From NCBI RefSeq assembly GCF_001655055.1, contig NZ_LXEW01000003.1, positions 1 to 64,000 of the forward strand: DNA of 64,000 bases, given 5' to 3'. Position numbers and translations under genes: made by a program. The DNA is from Providencia heimbachae ATCC 35613 (lineage in GTDB: Bacteria > Pseudomonadota > Gammaproteobacteria > Enterobacterales > Enterobacteriaceae). The notes beneath the pieces are model-generated. The model did no database searches, was not told the origin of the DNA, and saw only the letters and a list, made by a program, of their open reading frames with translations. Every line of letters begins with the position of its first letter. Position 1 is the stretch's first letter. Below are positions 7,273 through 18,558 of the stretch, in pieces.

Positions 7273-8652
7273 TTAAGCTTTTATTGGCTCAAGTTGCAGA
7301 TGGGGATCACGGGTTGTCGTACCCGCAAGATTACGGATCAATAAACCGAAGTTAATATCAACATCTTCTGGGATTGGTAAATAAACAATGTGACCATTAC
7401 CGGGAGCGACATCAATAGTTTCACCTTTACGGTTAGTGAGAGAATCGAGTGTAAACACGATATTGCCCGCAGGGGTCATCATTTCTAGGCTATCACCCAC
7501 GCTAAATTTATTTTTAACGTCGACCTCAGCAAGGCCATTAACACGCTTACCGGTAAATTCACCCACAAATTGTTGAGTATCAGAAACGGAATAACCGTAT
7601 TCATAGGTTTGATAAGCATCGTGGGTATGACGACGTAAAAAACCTTCGGTATAACCGCGATGTGCCAGCCCTTCAAGTGTTGACAATAGGGAAGGGTCGA
7701 AAGGTTTACCCGCAACGGCATCATCTATCGCACGACGATATACTTGGGCAGTACGTGCACAATAGTAAAAAGATTTAGTACGGCCTTCAATTTTAAGCGA
7801 ATGAACTCCCATTTTTGTTAGATTTTCAACATGCTCAATCGCTCTTAAATCTTTAGAGTTCATAATATAAGTGCCGTGCTCGTCTTCAAAGGCAGTCATA
7901 TACTCACCTGGACGCATGGCTTCTTCTAACATGAACACTTTGTCTGTTGGCGCGCCTTCTCCAAGGGTCGGTGCGACATTTTTCACGGCAATAGGCTCAT
8001 GAACATGGACTATATTGCCGACATCATCTTCTTTACCTTCCTGAACTTTATATTCCCAACGACAGGCATTAGTACAAGTCCCTTGGTTCGGGTCACGTTT
8101 ATTGATATAACCAGAAAGCAAGCAGCGCCCTGAATAAGCCATGCATAATGCGCCATGAACAAATACCTCTAATTCCATATCAGGGACTTGCTGGCGAATT
8201 TCTGCTATCTCATCCAATGAAAGTTCACGTGATAAAATAACGCGAGTGAGGCCCATCTGTTTCCAGAATTTAACCGAAGCCCAGTTAACCGCATTGGCTT
8301 GAACTGATAAATGAATATCCATCTCAGGAAACGCTTCACGTACCATCATGATTAAGCCAGGATCGGACATGATCAGCGCATCAGGCCCCATTTCGATAAC
8401 AGGGGTTAGGTCGCGGATAAAGGTTTTTAGCTTGGCATTGTGCGGTGCAATATTGACGACCACATAGAATTTTTTGCCAAGCTCATGGGCTTCTTGGATG
8501 CCTTTAGCGAGATTTTCGTGGTTAAATTCGTTATTACGCACACGTAAGCTGTAACGCGGCTGTCCAGCGTAGACGGCATCTGCGCCATAAGCAAAGGCGT
8601 AACGCATGTTCTTCAGTGAACCTGCTGGAGATAATAATTCGGGTGTAAACAT
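7273..8652 (-). CDS. trhP: TrhP (YegQ), prephenate-dependent tRNA uridine hydroxylase
   Basis: A 459-residue U32-family protein that takes part in forming 5-hydroxyuridine at tRNA position 34, the first step to cmo5U/mcmo5U. It starts MFTPELLSPAGSLKNMRYAFAYGADAVYAG, the U32 signature, and contains the cysteine cluster GALCMAYSGRCLLSGY...DPNQGTCTNACRWEY that in this family holds an Fe-S cluster. KDLRAIEHVENL and LKIEGRTKSFYYCA are typical YegQ blocks. Length equals the E. coli protein closely (453). It has its own terminator and is followed by cyaR, the E. coli arrangement. It is not a protease despite older U32 annotation. Confidence 0.94.
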   Translation of the reverse strand: MFTPELLSPAGSLKNMRYAFAYGADAVYAGQPRYSLRVRNNEFNHENLAKGIQEAHELGKKFYVVVNIAPHNAKLKTFIRDLTPVIEMGPDALIMSDPGLIMMVREAFPEMDIHLSVQANAVNWASVKFWKQMGLTRVILSRELSLDEIAEIRQQVPDMELEVFVHGALCMAYSGRCLLSGYINKRDPNQGTCTNACRWEYKVQEGKEDDVGNIVHVHEPIAVKNVAPTLGEGAPTDKVFMLEEAMRPGEYMTAFEDEHGTYIMNSKDLRAIEHVENLTKMGVHSLKIEGRTKSFYYCARTAQVYRRAIDDAVAGKPFDPSLLSTLEGLAHRGYTEGFLRRHTHDAYQTYEYGYSVSDTQQFVGEFTGKRVNGLAEVDVKNKFSVGDSLEMMTPAGNIVFTLDSLTNRKGETIDVAPGNGHIVYLPIPEDVDINFGLLIRNLAGTTTRDPHLQLEPIKA

Positions 8653-8805
8653 GATGTTCTCAGTCTGATGTCAAGTCAGGACTAGCCCAATAGGACTAGT
8701 TTTAAAAATAAGGGGAAGGGATTTTAACGCTAAAATAGGAAAATACCAAATTTCCCTTGCAAAAAATAAGGTTATAATTTTGTTATAAAATATCGGGATG
8801 CATAA

Positions 8806-9501
8806 TTAGCATTCATCCCATCGATATCCTAGTCCATAGATCGAGCGAATGAATGTTTTCTCTTCATCGAGAGACTCTAATTTACGGCGTAAGTTTTTGA
8901 CATGACTATCAATAGTTCTGTCGGTGACAACGCGATGATCATCATACAAAATATCGAGTAATTGGTCCCGTGAAAACACAGTTCCCGCATTGTCAGACAT
9001 AAATTTTAATAACCGAAATTCAGCCGGCGTCAGTTCTAATAATTTATCGCCATAGCGTACTTGAAAGGCATTTTCATCAATAACCAGTTGTGTACTATTT
9101 TTTTCTGGCATCGCGGTGCGTTGGCAACGGCGTAAAATTGTTTTAACGCGAGCGACAACTTCCCGTGGGCTGAACGGTTTGCAAATATAGTCGTCTGCAC
9201 CAATTTCTAAGCCAAGTAGACGATCAATTTCTTCTGTTTTTGCGGTGACCATGACTACAGGAATTTCACTGAACTTGCGTAATTCACGGCAAACCGCCAG
9301 ACCATCCATGCCGGGTAGCATTAAGTCCAGTAGAATAAGGTCGGGTTGATTTTTTTTTACATAATGAATGACTTCATCACCGCGAGCCAACAAGGCAGGA
9401 AAATAGCCTGCGGCTTGCAAATAATCAAATAGGAGCTGTCCAAGTTTGGGTTCATCTTCGACGATGAGAACATGTGCATTGGTTGAGTCTGCCATTATCA
9501 C
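8806..9501 (-). CDS. baeR: BaeR, response regulator of envelope stress / efflux
   Basis: An OmpR-family regulator of 231 residues. The receiver has the acidic pair in VEDEPKLG, the phosphoacceptor Asp in [10 protein letters not shown], Thr in [26 protein letters not shown] and the conserved Lys. The winged helix ends in [16 protein letters not shown]...IYGLGYRW. Close to E. coli BaeR, which activates mdtABC and acrD on indole, metal and drug stress. The GTG start at 9501 overlaps the baeS stop by one base; an ATG two codons inside is an alternative. It is the last gene of the mdtABC-baeSR operon. Confidence 0.93.
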   Translation of the reverse strand: MIMADSTNAHVLIVEDEPKLGQLLFDYLQAAGYFPALLARGDEVIHYVKKNQPDLILLDLMLPGMDGLAVCRELRKFSEIPVVMVTAKTEEIDRLLGLEIGADDYICKPFSPREVVARVKTILRRCQRTAMPEKNSTQLVIDENAFQVRYGDKLLELTPAEFRLLKFMSDNAGTVFSRDQLLDILYDDHRVVTDRTIDSHVKNLRRKLESLDEEKTFIRSIYGLGYRWDEC

Positions 9502-10892
9502 TATTCTTTTTCCTTCGATTGGATAGGGAGTTGAATGGTAATTCGCACCCCGCCTAAATCCGATGGGGTTGCCGTTAGGGTTCCATTATGCGCCTCAATG
9601 ATATTATAGCAAATAGCTAGCCCCAAGCCCGAACCACCACTGGCGCGGTTTCGTGACTCTTCTGCGCGGTAGAAACGCTCAAATAAATGACTGCATTGTT
9701 CTGCCGATAAACCCGGTGCGCTATCTTCCCAATGGATAGAGACTAATTGATGCTCTTGTTTCACATGGATGACGATTTTGCCTTGAGTGTCAGTATAGCG
9801 CAGGCTGTTTTCCATTAAATTATAGAACAATTGTGACAAACGGTCTGGGTCTGCAAAAATAATACAATGGTCGATAAAATTACGTTCAACGGTTAATTTC
9901 GAATCTTCTAAACGCCAACGTGATTGCCCGATCACCATGTCAATAATAGGAATAATATCAATAGGTTGTTTTCGATAAACGAGCGACCCTCTATCTGAAA
10001 GAGATAGTTGATGGAGATCATTGACTAATTTAATCAGCGTTTGGGTTTCCGTCAGTAATGAATTGATGGTCTCTGGGGTGGCTTTTCTAACACCATCTTG
10101 TACCGCTTCTAATTCCCCTTGTAATACGGATAACGGGGTACGCAGCTCATGGGAAATATCTGCCATATAATCACGGCGCATTTGTTCATTTTTTTCGAGG
10201 GTAGAAGCGAGGTGGTTAAAGTCTTTTGCTAATTCCCCTAATTCATCACGACCCACTTCAGGAACTCGAGCGGTAAAATCGCCCCTCGCTAATTGATTGG
10301 TTCCTTCGAGTAGTCGTTTAATGGGCTTTAGAAAGCCACGAGCAAGAAACAAGGTCGCCACAAGTGCAACAAAGAGCGACAATCCAGCAATAATCCAGCT
10401 GGTATACATTTGTTGTTCATCGAAACGTTGGTCGAGTTCGTTACTAATGCCATCCTCATAACTGGCGGCTAACCAACCGATAGTCGTCCCTTTGCTTGTC
10501 ACTATCGGCTCGCGAATAATGTTTTTGGGTAAAGTCACATTGCGGCCAAAAATGAGTCTATCTTGCGCATCATAGACCCAAAAGATAGTACGCCAACGCT
10601 TATGACTACCGGGTTGGCGATTACGATGTTGATGTTCAACAGCGCGTAAAATATTAAAAAATGCGCGATCATCTCGAATTAAGAAGAACCAGTTTCCCGT
10701 TTCGTCATATTGTTCGGCTAAAGCGGATGAGATAAGTTCAGCACGTTGTTGATCATTTTCTTTGATGTAATCAATAAAGCCATGCTGGAAACTCATTCGT
10801 ACACCTTGGTGCATGGTGACAACAAGCAGTAAGCAGGTGGCAAAGATAGCCAGAAACAGGCGGGTACTCACACTGTTTAATCTAAACTTCAT
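9501..10892 (-). CDS. baeS: BaeS, sensor histidine kinase
   Basis: Inner-membrane kinase of 463 residues paired with BaeR. Order: transmembrane helix (about 10-32), periplasmic sensor domain, second helix (about 165-187), HAMP domain ([24 protein letters not shown]), dimerisation/His domain with the phosphorylated His in [10 protein letters not shown], and the ATPase domain ([20 protein letters not shown]). The ATG at 10892 is chosen over the longer frame because AGGAGG lies six bases upstream and [20 protein letters not shown] aligns with E. coli BaeS; the frame then overlaps mdtC by 11 bases. mdtD, which separates mdtC and baeS in E. coli, is absent. Confidence 0.93.
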   Translation of the reverse strand: MKFRLNSVSTRLFLAIFATCLLLVVTMHQGVRMSFQHGFIDYIKENDQQRAELISSALAEQYDETGNWFFLIRDDRAFFNILRAVEHQHRNRQPGSHKRWRTIFWVYDAQDRLIFGRNVTLPKNIIREPIVTSKGTTIGWLAASYEDGISNELDQRFDEQQMYTSWIIAGLSLFVALVATLFLARGFLKPIKRLLEGTNQLARGDFTARVPEVGRDELGELAKDFNHLASTLEKNEQMRRDYMADISHELRTPLSVLQGELEAVQDGVRKATPETINSLLTETQTLIKLVNDLHQLSLSDRGSLVYRKQPIDIIPIIDMVIGQSRWRLEDSKLTVERNFIDHCIIFADPDRLSQLFYNLMENSLRYTDTQGKIVIHVKQEHQLVSIHWEDSAPGLSAEQCSHLFERFYRAEESRNRASGGSGLGLAICYNIIEAHNGTLTATPSDLGGVRITIQLPIQSKEKE

Positions 10893-13800
10893 GGTTGGCC
10901 TCCTGAGCATTGCTTGCTTGCGCTTTCTTGCGAGCAAAGCGTTCTCTTAGGCTATCAAAACTGAGGTAGACGACCGGTGTTGTAAAGAGAGTGAGTAACT
11001 GGCTCATGATTAATCCCCCCACAATGGTTATCCCTAATGGCTGGCGTAATTCTGCGCCATCACCACTGCCTAATACGAGCGGTAGTGCACCAAAAATAGC
11101 CGCAAGAGTGGTCATAACGATGGGACGAAAACGCAATAAGCTAGCACGGAAGATAGCTTCACGTGCCGTTAAACCTGCATTTCTTTGCGCTTGGATAGCA
11201 AAGTCGACCATGATGATGGCATTCTTTTTAACGATACCGATTAATAGCATAATACCAATTAGGGCTATTAAGCTAAATGGGGTATCGAATAATTCAAGGG
11301 CTAATAATGCACCCACCCCCGCAGACGGTAAGGTAGAGAGGATGGTCAGTGGATGAATATAGCTTTCATATAGGATCCCTAGCACCAAATAAACCGTAAT
11401 AATGGCGGCTAAGATCAAAAAGAGCTGTGATTTCAAGGTGTCTTGGAAAATCTGTGCCGTACCAGCAAAGGTACCACGTACCGTTGATGGCACACCGAGT
11501 GCTGTCATGGTTTTTTCGATTTCCACAATGGCTTCGTCAAGGGTATAGCCTTCTGCGACATTAAACGCAATTGTTGAAGCAGCAGATAACCCTTGGTGAT
11601 TGACACTCAGGGGGGCATTGGAGGGTTCCCAGCGAGCAAAATAGGAAAGAGGAATGGGTTGGCCATCTTTATTGATGACAAACATTTTTTCCAATGAACT
11701 CACATCTTGCGTGTATTCAGGGGCGACTTCCATGACCACTTTATATTGATTCATGGCTTCATATATGGTCGAAATTTGGCGTTGCCCGAAAGCATTGTTG
11801 AGTAAATTATTGGCTTCTCGAACATCAATACCCAATTGCGCCATTAAATCTCGGTCATAAGTCAGTGCCATTTCAGCACCTTTATCTTCTTTATCCGAGT
11901 TTACATCGGTGAGTTGGGGTAATTCACCGAGGGCTTTACGTATAGCAGGTTCCCAATCACGCAATGCGGCGAGTTCATCAGCAAGCAGCGTAAATTGATA
12001 ACTGGCATTAGCTTGCCGTCCACCAACTCGAATATCCTGAACAGGCATCATAAATAAGTTAGCCCCAGGTTCCTTGGCTAACTTAATGCGTAAGCGATTC
12101 ATAATGCTAGTGGCGCTTTCTTTTCGTTCATCAAGGGGTTTTAAGGAGATAAACATAAAACCACTGTTGACTCGACTACCACCCGTAAAGCCCGTTACGC
12201 TATCTATCGCAGGGTCTTCATTGATTTGCTGCATAAAGCGCGTCATTTTTTCTTTCATCGACTGGAACGAAATACTTTGATCTGCTCGCACAAAGCCCAT
12301 CAATCGACCGGTATCTTGTTCGGGAAAAAAGGCTTTTGGAATAGCGATGTATAGGTAAATGTTGAGCCCGATGGTCACAAATAAAATTGCCAGTACACTA
12401 CGACGATGAGAGAGCACCCAATTTAAAGTGACGCCGTAACTTTCTTGTATGCGCATCAATACGCGACCAAAACCTCTATTTTTAGCTTTGGTTTTGGTGC
12501 CGCGCTTTTTCAGCAGGTAAGCACACATCATTGGCGTTAATGTTAACGAGACAACTAATGAAATACCGATTGCCGTCGCAAGTGTAATCGCAAATTCGCG
12601 GAATAATCGTCCAACTAATCCATCCATTAAGAGTAGTGGAATAAAGACAGCGACAAGGGAGATACTCATCGAAACAACGGTAAAACCAACTTCATGTACC
12701 CCACGGATTGCCGCAATAAAGGGCTTGCAGCCATTTTCGATATGCCGAGAGATGTTTTCAAGCACCACAATGGCATCATCCACCACAAAACCTGTTGCGA
12801 CGGTTAATGCCATCAACGACAGGTTATTCAGGCTGAAACCACACAGATACATGGCGGTAAATGTGCCAATTAATGAAACGGGAACAGCGATCGCGGGGAT
12901 GAGTGTTGCACGTCCGGAGCGTAAGAAAAGTAAAACAACCAGTATCACAAGTGCAACTGCGATCAATAAAGCACGTTCCACCTCAGCCAATGAAGCCCGA
13001 ATAGTGGGCGTTCTATCTTGCGCAACTTTAAGATCAATTGCCGCAGGGATCATCTCTCTAAACTCAGGTAATTCGTCGCGAATACGGTTTACGGTTTCAA
13101 TGATATTGGCACCGGCTTCACGGCGGATGACGATGAGGATTGAAGGTTCACCACCTGCCATTCCAGCAGCTCGCACATTTTCAATTGAATCTTTTACAAC
13201 TGCGACATCACTCAGTTTAACCGCATTGCCAGAATTATAGTGCACGATAATGGGGCGGTAATCGGCGGCTTTTTTGAGTTCATCATTGGTCTGAACCTGA
13301 TAGCGCTTTTCATCGTCATTAATGTAGCCTTGAGGCTGGCGAACGTTAGCACTGTTAATGGCAGTGCGTACCGCGTCTAAGGAAACGCCTTGGTTAAATA
13401 AGGCGGTAGGGTTGAGTTCAACACGTACGGCAGGCAGTGATCCGCCACCGACCGAAACTTCACTGACTCCTTCAATTTGGGCAATACGTTGTGCCAATCG
13501 AGTTGAAGCAACATCATAAATTTCACCGGTATTCATGGTTTTTGAGGTTAATGTCAAAATCATGATGGGAGCATCTGATGGGTTCGATTTGTAATAGCGT
13601 GGGCGACTTGGCATACCGCTAGGCAGTAATGTTTGCGCTGCATTGATCGCCGCTTGTACTTCTCTTGCTGCGTTGTTGATGTCTTTATCAAGGTTGAATT
13701 CAAGAGTGATGGTCGTTCGACCTTGCGCACTACTTGACGTCATTTCATTGATACCCGCGATGCTACCCAATGAGCGCTCAAGTGGCGTTGCGACTGAAGA

Positions 13801-13983
13801 AGCCATCGTTTCAGGAGAAGCGCCAGGAAGTGACGCTGTCACGTTAATCACCGGGTAATCAACCTGTGGTAAAGGCGCTACAGGTAAAAACATAAAGCTA
13901 AGCGCCCCACAGAGGGTTATCGCCACACTGATTAGGGTTGTGGCAACGGGTCGACTAACAAACAGAGCAAAGAAGCGCTTCAT
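10882..13983 (-). CDS. mdtC: MdtC, RND multidrug efflux pump subunit
   Basis: A 1033-residue RND (AcrB-like) inner-membrane proton antiporter with 12 helices and two large periplasmic loops. MdtB and MdtC form a heterotrimer that exports bile salts, novobiocin and other drugs with MdtA and TolC. Seen: N-terminal [37 protein letters not shown], the helix-4 acidic pair in [16 protein letters not shown], and the C-terminal half repeat [14 protein letters not shown] and [18 protein letters not shown]. It shares one base with the upstream mdtB stop codon, so the two are translationally coupled. Confidence 0.94.
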   Translation of the reverse strand: MKRFFALFVSRPVATTLISVAITLCGALSFMFLPVAPLPQVDYPVINVTASLPGASPETMASSVATPLERSLGSIAGINEMTSSSAQGRTTITLEFNLDKDINNAAREVQAAINAAQTLLPSGMPSRPRYYKSNPSDAPIMILTLTSKTMNTGEIYDVASTRLAQRIAQIEGVSEVSVGGGSLPAVRVELNPTALFNQGVSLDAVRTAINSANVRQPQGYINDDEKRYQVQTNDELKKAADYRPIIVHYNSGNAVKLSDVAVVKDSIENVRAAGMAGGEPSILIVIRREAGANIIETVNRIRDELPEFREMIPAAIDLKVAQDRTPTIRASLAEVERALLIAVALVILVVLLFLRSGRATLIPAIAVPVSLIGTFTAMYLCGFSLNNLSLMALTVATGFVVDDAIVVLENISRHIENGCKPFIAAIRGVHEVGFTVVSMSISLVAVFIPLLLMDGLVGRLFREFAITLATAIGISLVVSLTLTPMMCAYLLKKRGTKTKAKNRGFGRVLMRIQESYGVTLNWVLSHRRSVLAILFVTIGLNIYLYIAIPKAFFPEQDTGRLMGFVRADQSISFQSMKEKMTRFMQQINEDPAIDSVTGFTGGSRVNSGFMFISLKPLDERKESATSIMNRLRIKLAKEPGANLFMMPVQDIRVGGRQANASYQFTLLADELAALRDWEPAIRKALGELPQLTDVNSDKEDKGAEMALTYDRDLMAQLGIDVREANNLLNNAFGQRQISTIYEAMNQYKVVMEVAPEYTQDVSSLEKMFVINKDGQPIPLSYFARWEPSNAPLSVNHQGLSAASTIAFNVAEGYTLDEAIVEIEKTMTALGVPSTVRGTFAGTAQIFQDTLKSQLFLILAAIITVYLVLGILYESYIHPLTILSTLPSAGVGALLALELFDTPFSLIALIGIMLLIGIVKKNAIIMVDFAIQAQRNAGLTAREAIFRASLLRFRPIVMTTLAAIFGALPLVLGSGDGAELRQPLGITIVGGLIMSQLLTLFTTPVVYLSFDSLRERFARKKAQASNAQEANHEV

Positions 13984-16900
13984 TATGACACCCGTACCTT
14001 ATTTGTTTGACGGCGTGCTTTTAAGCGGTTTGATAAACGGTCAAAGAGTAGGTAAATCACCGGAGTGGTAAACAGTGTCAGAATTTGGCTCATAATCAAG
14101 CCGCCTACCATACAAATCCCTAATGGTTGACGTAGTTCCGCACCAACACCGGTACTTAACATCAATGGCAGTGCGCCCAGTAGTGCAGCCATAGTTGTCA
14201 TCAATATCGGACGAAAACGCAATAAGCAAGCTTGGTAAATCGCATCATAAGGGGACATGCCTTGTTCACGTTCAGCCGCGAGCGCAAAGTCAATCATCAT
14301 GATGGCATTCTTTTTCACAATACCAATCAACAAAATAATACCGATAACCGCAATCACATCCAGATCTTTCCCTGCCATCATTAAGGCCAGCAGTGCACCG
14401 ACACCGGCAGTGGGTAAGGTGGATAAAATAGTGATTGGATGAATAAAGCTTTCGTACAAAATACCCAGAACGATATACATGGCAATAATTGCCGCTGCAA
14501 TTAACCAAATAGTACTGCTCAGCGCCGCTTCAAATGCTAGTGTCGCGCCTTGGAATTGCGTGGTAATTGATTTTGGCATCGCAATTTGGGCTTCCGCATT
14601 TTTAACAGCAGTTACCGCAGATTCAAGGGAAGCATCATCATCGACATTGAATGAAAAAGTCACCGCAGGGAATTGGTCAAGATGATTAATCGACAACGGG
14701 CCATAGCCTTCTTTGATGTTCACCAGTGTGCTTAATGGCACAATAGCGCCGTCAGTACCTTTCAGGCGAACATCGTTTAGGGCATCCATCCCATCACGAG
14801 TTTGGGTATCATGCTCTAAAATAACGCGATATTGGTTCGATTGGGTGTAAATGGTCGAGATCATACGCTGACCAAAAGCATTATAAAGAGCATTATCTAT
14901 CGCAGACATGGTAATACCAAAGCGACTCGCGGTATCCCTATCAACGTTGACATAAGCGACTAATCCCTTATTTTGCCAATCGCTACTCACCTCAGTCAAT
15001 TCAGGTTGTTTTTCTAATTCGTTTAGCAGTTTTGGTACCCAAGTGGTTAGCTCTTCAAGAGAACCGGCTTGTAAGGTGAATTGATACTGGGTACGAGCGA
15101 TTTGGGTATCAATGGTTAAATCTTGCATCGGTTGCAGATACAAATTGATCCCAGAAATACCGTCAACCGAACGCTGTAAACGGCTAATAATGGCGGCAAC
15201 GCGGTCTTCACGATCGTCCAGCGGCTTTAGCGTAATTTGAATTCTGGCATTGTTTAGTGTGGCATTGTTGCCATCGATTCCGACATACGTTGTCACATTA
15301 TCAACCGCAGGGTCAGCCAGTATTTTACCTGCAACCTCTTGCTGTTTTTGTGACATGGCTGAAAATGAAATCGATTGACGGCTTTCAATTGAACCTTGAA
15401 TGATCCCACTATCTTGTAGCGGGAAAAAACCTTTCGGGATCCACATATACAGTAAAACAGTCAAAACCATGGTACCAAGGGCAACCGATAAGGTCAGCCA
15501 TTGGTGATTGAGTATGCGTTTGAGCCAAATCGCATAACCTGCCACCATGCCATCAAAGAACCGCTCACAAGCAAGCTCAAAGCGGTTGTGCTTGTGCTGA
15601 GATTCAGGTTTCAACAAGCGTGCGCACATCATGGGGGTGAGCGTAAGGGAAACAACGGCGGAGATTAAAATCGCCACGGCGAGGGTAATCGCAAATTCGC
15701 GGAATAGGCGACCGACAATATCCCCCATAAATAATAATGGGATCAGTACGGCAACTAACGAAAATGTCAGTGAAATAATGGTGAAACCTATCTCACCAGC
15801 GCCCTTTAATGCGGCGACCAGCGGTTTATCACCTTGCTCAAGGTAACGGGAAATATTTTCAATCACCACGATGGCATCATCGACCACAAACCCCGTGGCA
15901 ATCGTCAATGCCATCAATGTCAGGTTGTTTACCGAGAAACCACAGAAATACATTACTGCGAATGTCCCCACTAAGGATAGTGGTACAGCAATACCGGGGA
16001 TCAGGGTGGCAATCCCATTTCGCAGAAACAGATAAATTACCATCACAACCAATGCAACGGCTAACATCAATTCAAATTGAACATCACTAACCGAGGCACG
16101 GATGGTGCTAGTTCGGTCGGTTAAAATTTCGACATTGACAGATTTAGGTAAGCTTTCAATTAACTCGGGCAATAAAGTCCGGATGGTATCGGTGGTTTCA
16201 ATCACGTTAGCACCCGGCTGACGCTGCACATTAATCACGATGGCTTGTTCTTTATTTGCCCAAGCGCCTAAATAGGCATTTTCAGCCCCTTGCTCGACAG
16301 TGGCGATATCCCCAAGACGAACCGGAGCGCCATTTTGGAAGGCCACAATCAGTTTGCGGTAATCCTCAAGGGATTTCATTTGGTCATTCGCTGAGAGCGT
16401 TACAGAGCGTGTTGGGCCATCAAAACTCCCTTTGGCGGAGTTGACGTTGGCATTATTAATCGCACTGCGAATAGTTTCGCTGTCTAATCCTTTTGCTGCC
16501 ATCGCTTGTGGATTTAGGTTCACGCGAACCGCAGGGCGTTGACCACCCGCAAGTGTGACTAGCCCCACACCATTGACTTGCGAGATCTTCTGGGCAACTC
16601 GTGTTTCGATAATATCCTGAACTTGCGTTAACGGCATGGCATCAGAGGTAACGGCTAAGGTTAATACAGGGGGATCTGCGGGGTTAACTTTATTATAAAT
16701 AGGTGGATAAGGTAAATCAGATGGTAATAAACTCGTTGCTGAGTTGATCGCGGCTTGCACCTCTTGTTCTGCGACTTCCAGCGGCAAGGTCAATTGAAAC
16801 ATCAAGGTGATAACCGATGCGCCACCGGAACTCCGAGATGACATTTGTTTAAGGCCAGACATTTGACCAAACTGGGTTTCAAGAGGCGCAGTGACTGCTG

Positions 16901-17105
16901 AGGTCATTACATCTGGGCTAGCGCCGGGATAGAGTGTCACAACTTGAATCGTTGGGTAATCAACTTCAGGTAGCGCTGATACAGGTAAAAAACGGTAACC
17001 GATAATACCCGCGAGTAAGATAGCCACCATAAACAATGTGGTTGCAACAGGGCGTAAAATAAATAGGCGAGAAGGGCCGCCGCCTTTGATTGTTTCAGGC
17101 TGCAT
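13983..17105 (-). CDS. mdtB: MdtB, RND multidrug efflux pump subunit
   Basis: The 1040-residue partner of MdtC. It begins [37 protein letters not shown]; the proton-relay aspartates are in [23 protein letters not shown]; the C-terminal half has [18 protein letters not shown]. Length equals E. coli MdtB (1040). Its start overlaps the last base of mdtA, and its stop overlaps the start of mdtC. The N-terminal extension [15 protein letters not shown] is usual for MdtB. Confidence 0.94.
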   Translation of the reverse strand: MQPETIKGGGPSRLFILRPVATTLFMVAILLAGIIGYRFLPVSALPEVDYPTIQVVTLYPGASPDVMTSAVTAPLETQFGQMSGLKQMSSRSSGGASVITLMFQLTLPLEVAEQEVQAAINSATSLLPSDLPYPPIYNKVNPADPPVLTLAVTSDAMPLTQVQDIIETRVAQKISQVNGVGLVTLAGGQRPAVRVNLNPQAMAAKGLDSETIRSAINNANVNSAKGSFDGPTRSVTLSANDQMKSLEDYRKLIVAFQNGAPVRLGDIATVEQGAENAYLGAWANKEQAIVINVQRQPGANVIETTDTIRTLLPELIESLPKSVNVEILTDRTSTIRASVSDVQFELMLAVALVVMVIYLFLRNGIATLIPGIAVPLSLVGTFAVMYFCGFSVNNLTLMALTIATGFVVDDAIVVIENISRYLEQGDKPLVAALKGAGEIGFTIISLTFSLVAVLIPLLFMGDIVGRLFREFAITLAVAILISAVVSLTLTPMMCARLLKPESQHKHNRFELACERFFDGMVAGYAIWLKRILNHQWLTLSVALGTMVLTVLLYMWIPKGFFPLQDSGIIQGSIESRQSISFSAMSQKQQEVAGKILADPAVDNVTTYVGIDGNNATLNNARIQITLKPLDDREDRVAAIISRLQRSVDGISGINLYLQPMQDLTIDTQIARTQYQFTLQAGSLEELTTWVPKLLNELEKQPELTEVSSDWQNKGLVAYVNVDRDTASRFGITMSAIDNALYNAFGQRMISTIYTQSNQYRVILEHDTQTRDGMDALNDVRLKGTDGAIVPLSTLVNIKEGYGPLSINHLDQFPAVTFSFNVDDDASLESAVTAVKNAEAQIAMPKSITTQFQGATLAFEAALSSTIWLIAAAIIAMYIVLGILYESFIHPITILSTLPTAGVGALLALMMAGKDLDVIAVIGIILLIGIVKKNAIMMIDFALAAEREQGMSPYDAIYQACLLRFRPILMTTMAALLGALPLMLSTGVGAELRQPLGICMVGGLIMSQILTLFTTPVIYLLFDRLSNRLKARRQTNKVRVS

Positions 17106-18364
17106 TACGCTTTCTCCGCGCTATTTCGGTTATTTTTTCCCTTCTCTTTGTTTGGTTCTTTTGGTTTCTGTGCGATTTGCTCTGGGCTGACGACTTCAAC
17201 GGTAGTGCCATCGGTTAATCGGTCAACGCCATCAGTAATCACTTTGGCATTCGCCGCAAGGCCACTTTCAATAACCACTTGCTGGCTATCTTGCATACCC
17301 ACGGCGACCGAATGCTTACTGACAGTATTGTCATCATTGAGGATCCAAACATAGTGCCCCTCGTTACCCATTTGTAATGCGGCAGTCGGAATAACCACCG
17401 CATTTTGCAGTATTTCCACTTGCATCTTCACATTGACGAATTGGTTCGGGAACAGTTTTTGTGATTCATTGGTAAAGCGAGCTTTGATCTTCAATGTGCC
17501 TGTCGCAGGGTCAATTTGGTTATCGGTGCTGAGTAATTCGCCCCCTGCAATCATGGCAATATTATTTCTGTCCCATGCTTCGACAATCACTTTTTTCCCT
17601 GATGACTGGGCTTGCTGAATAGCCGGAATATCCCCTTCAGGCAGGGCAAATAGTACATCGGCAGGCTGGGTTTGAGTGATAACCACAATCGGTGTTGAAG
17701 TGCCTGCTGAAATAAAGTTACCAACATCCACTTGTTTTAAGCCAACACGGCCTGAAATCGGGGCAGTAATTTTACTGTAAGTTAATTGTAATTTAGCGCT
17801 ATCAACGGCAGCTTGGTCGACTTTAATGCTACCTTCAGCTTGTAAAACGACGGCTTTTTGGTTATCGAGTTCTTGTTGGGAAATAACCTTAGTGCCCGCC
17901 AGCTTTTGAAAACGACTTAAATCTAATCGTGCATTGGCTAAAATGGCTTTATCTTTTGCTAATTGGCCTTCGGCTTGGGCTAATTGAACTTCAAAAGGGC
18001 GAGAGTCAATTTGCGCTAATAAATCACCCGCTTTGACAGATTGTCCTTCGGTAAAATAAAGCGCCATTAGCTGGCCTTCAACACGGCTGGTGACCGTCAC
18101 AACATTCGCCGCTTGTACGGTACCAAGACCAGATAAATACCGTGGAACCACTTTTTCTTCTGCCGTGGCAAATTGAACAGGGGCTAAAACGCGTGGGGGT
18201 CTTCCACCCATTCCCTGTCGCTGCTGACTGGGATTAGCGGCAGAATTAGGAATATCAGTTTGGCTATTTTTTTGATAGAAGTACCAACCCGCTCCGGCTG
18301 CAGCAATAATGGCAACAAAAATAGCAGAACGAGTCAAAGTAGTGCGGCGATTGGGTTTATTCAT
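17105..18364 (-). CDS. mdtA: MdtA, periplasmic adaptor (membrane fusion) protein
   Basis: First gene of the mdtABC-baeSR operon; links MdtBC to the outer-membrane channel TolC. 419 residues: a basic start and one membrane anchor (about 12-30), a lipoyl half-motif ([32 protein letters not shown]), a coiled-coil hairpin ([22 protein letters not shown]...), the second lipoyl half ([18 protein letters not shown]) and a beta-barrel domain. The C-terminus is rich in Lys/Pro/Asn ([14 protein letters not shown]), as in the family. The ribosome-binding site is weak. A candidate BaeR box lies about 75 bases upstream. Confidence 0.93.
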   Translation of the reverse strand: MNKPNRRTTLTRSAIFVAIIAAAGAGWYFYQKNSQTDIPNSAANPSQQRQGMGGRPPRVLAPVQFATAEEKVVPRYLSGLGTVQAANVVTVTSRVEGQLMALYFTEGQSVKAGDLLAQIDSRPFEVQLAQAEGQLAKDKAILANARLDLSRFQKLAGTKVISQQELDNQKAVVLQAEGSIKVDQAAVDSAKLQLTYSKITAPISGRVGLKQVDVGNFISAGTSTPIVVITQTQPADVLFALPEGDIPAIQQAQSSGKKVIVEAWDRNNIAMIAGGELLSTDNQIDPATGTLKIKARFTNESQKLFPNQFVNVKMQVEILQNAVVIPTAALQMGNEGHYVWILNDDNTVSKHSVAVGMQDSQQVVIESGLAANAKVITDGVDRLTDGTTVEVVSPEQIAQKPKEPNKEKGKNNRNSAEKA

Positions 18365-18437
18365 TTTTGGGAATTCGCTTAACTTAGTGTCGAGTAAAAT
18401 CAGTTACGTATATTAATAGTTTAGCCTGATAGGCACA

Positions 18438-18455
18438 AAACAAAATGGAGGAAAT
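18438..18455 (-). promoter_or_regulatory. Candidate BaeR box upstream of mdtA
   Basis: On the minus strand ATTTCCTCCATTTTGTTT matches the first two thirds of the published BaeR box TTTTTCTCCATDATTGGC (10 of the first 12 positions) but not its GGC end. Position, 75 bases before mdtA, fits an activator site. Moderate evidence only. Confidence 0.45.
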
Positions 18456-18500
18456 ATGAATAAGTGTCAACTTATGTGCGGATTTCACGTAGAAACAATG

Positions 18501-18530
18501 AAAAAACCTGTAGTGCTGCCACTACAGGTT
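18501..18530 (-). terminator. Intrinsic terminator of the MHS transporter gene
   Basis: AACCTGTAGTG (18505-18515) pairs perfectly with CACTACAGGTT (18520-18530), loop CTGC; on the minus strand the 11-bp stem is followed by six T. It separates the transporter gene from the mdtA promoter. Confidence 0.88.
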
Positions 18531-18558
18531 ATAAATATTTAATTATCAAATGGTTAAA

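Noticed and set aside
12725-13240. 171-codon plus-strand frame opposite mdtC and similar long antisense frames in mdtB, ppx, maeB and tonB
   Set aside because: Shadow frames created by codon bias of strongly supported genes; no family resemblance.
18456-18542. 28-codon plus-strand frame with a perfect GGAGG site upstream of mdtA
   Set aside because: The ribosome-site look-alike is the complement of the candidate BaeR box and the frame contains the transporter terminator; the peptide resembles nothing known.
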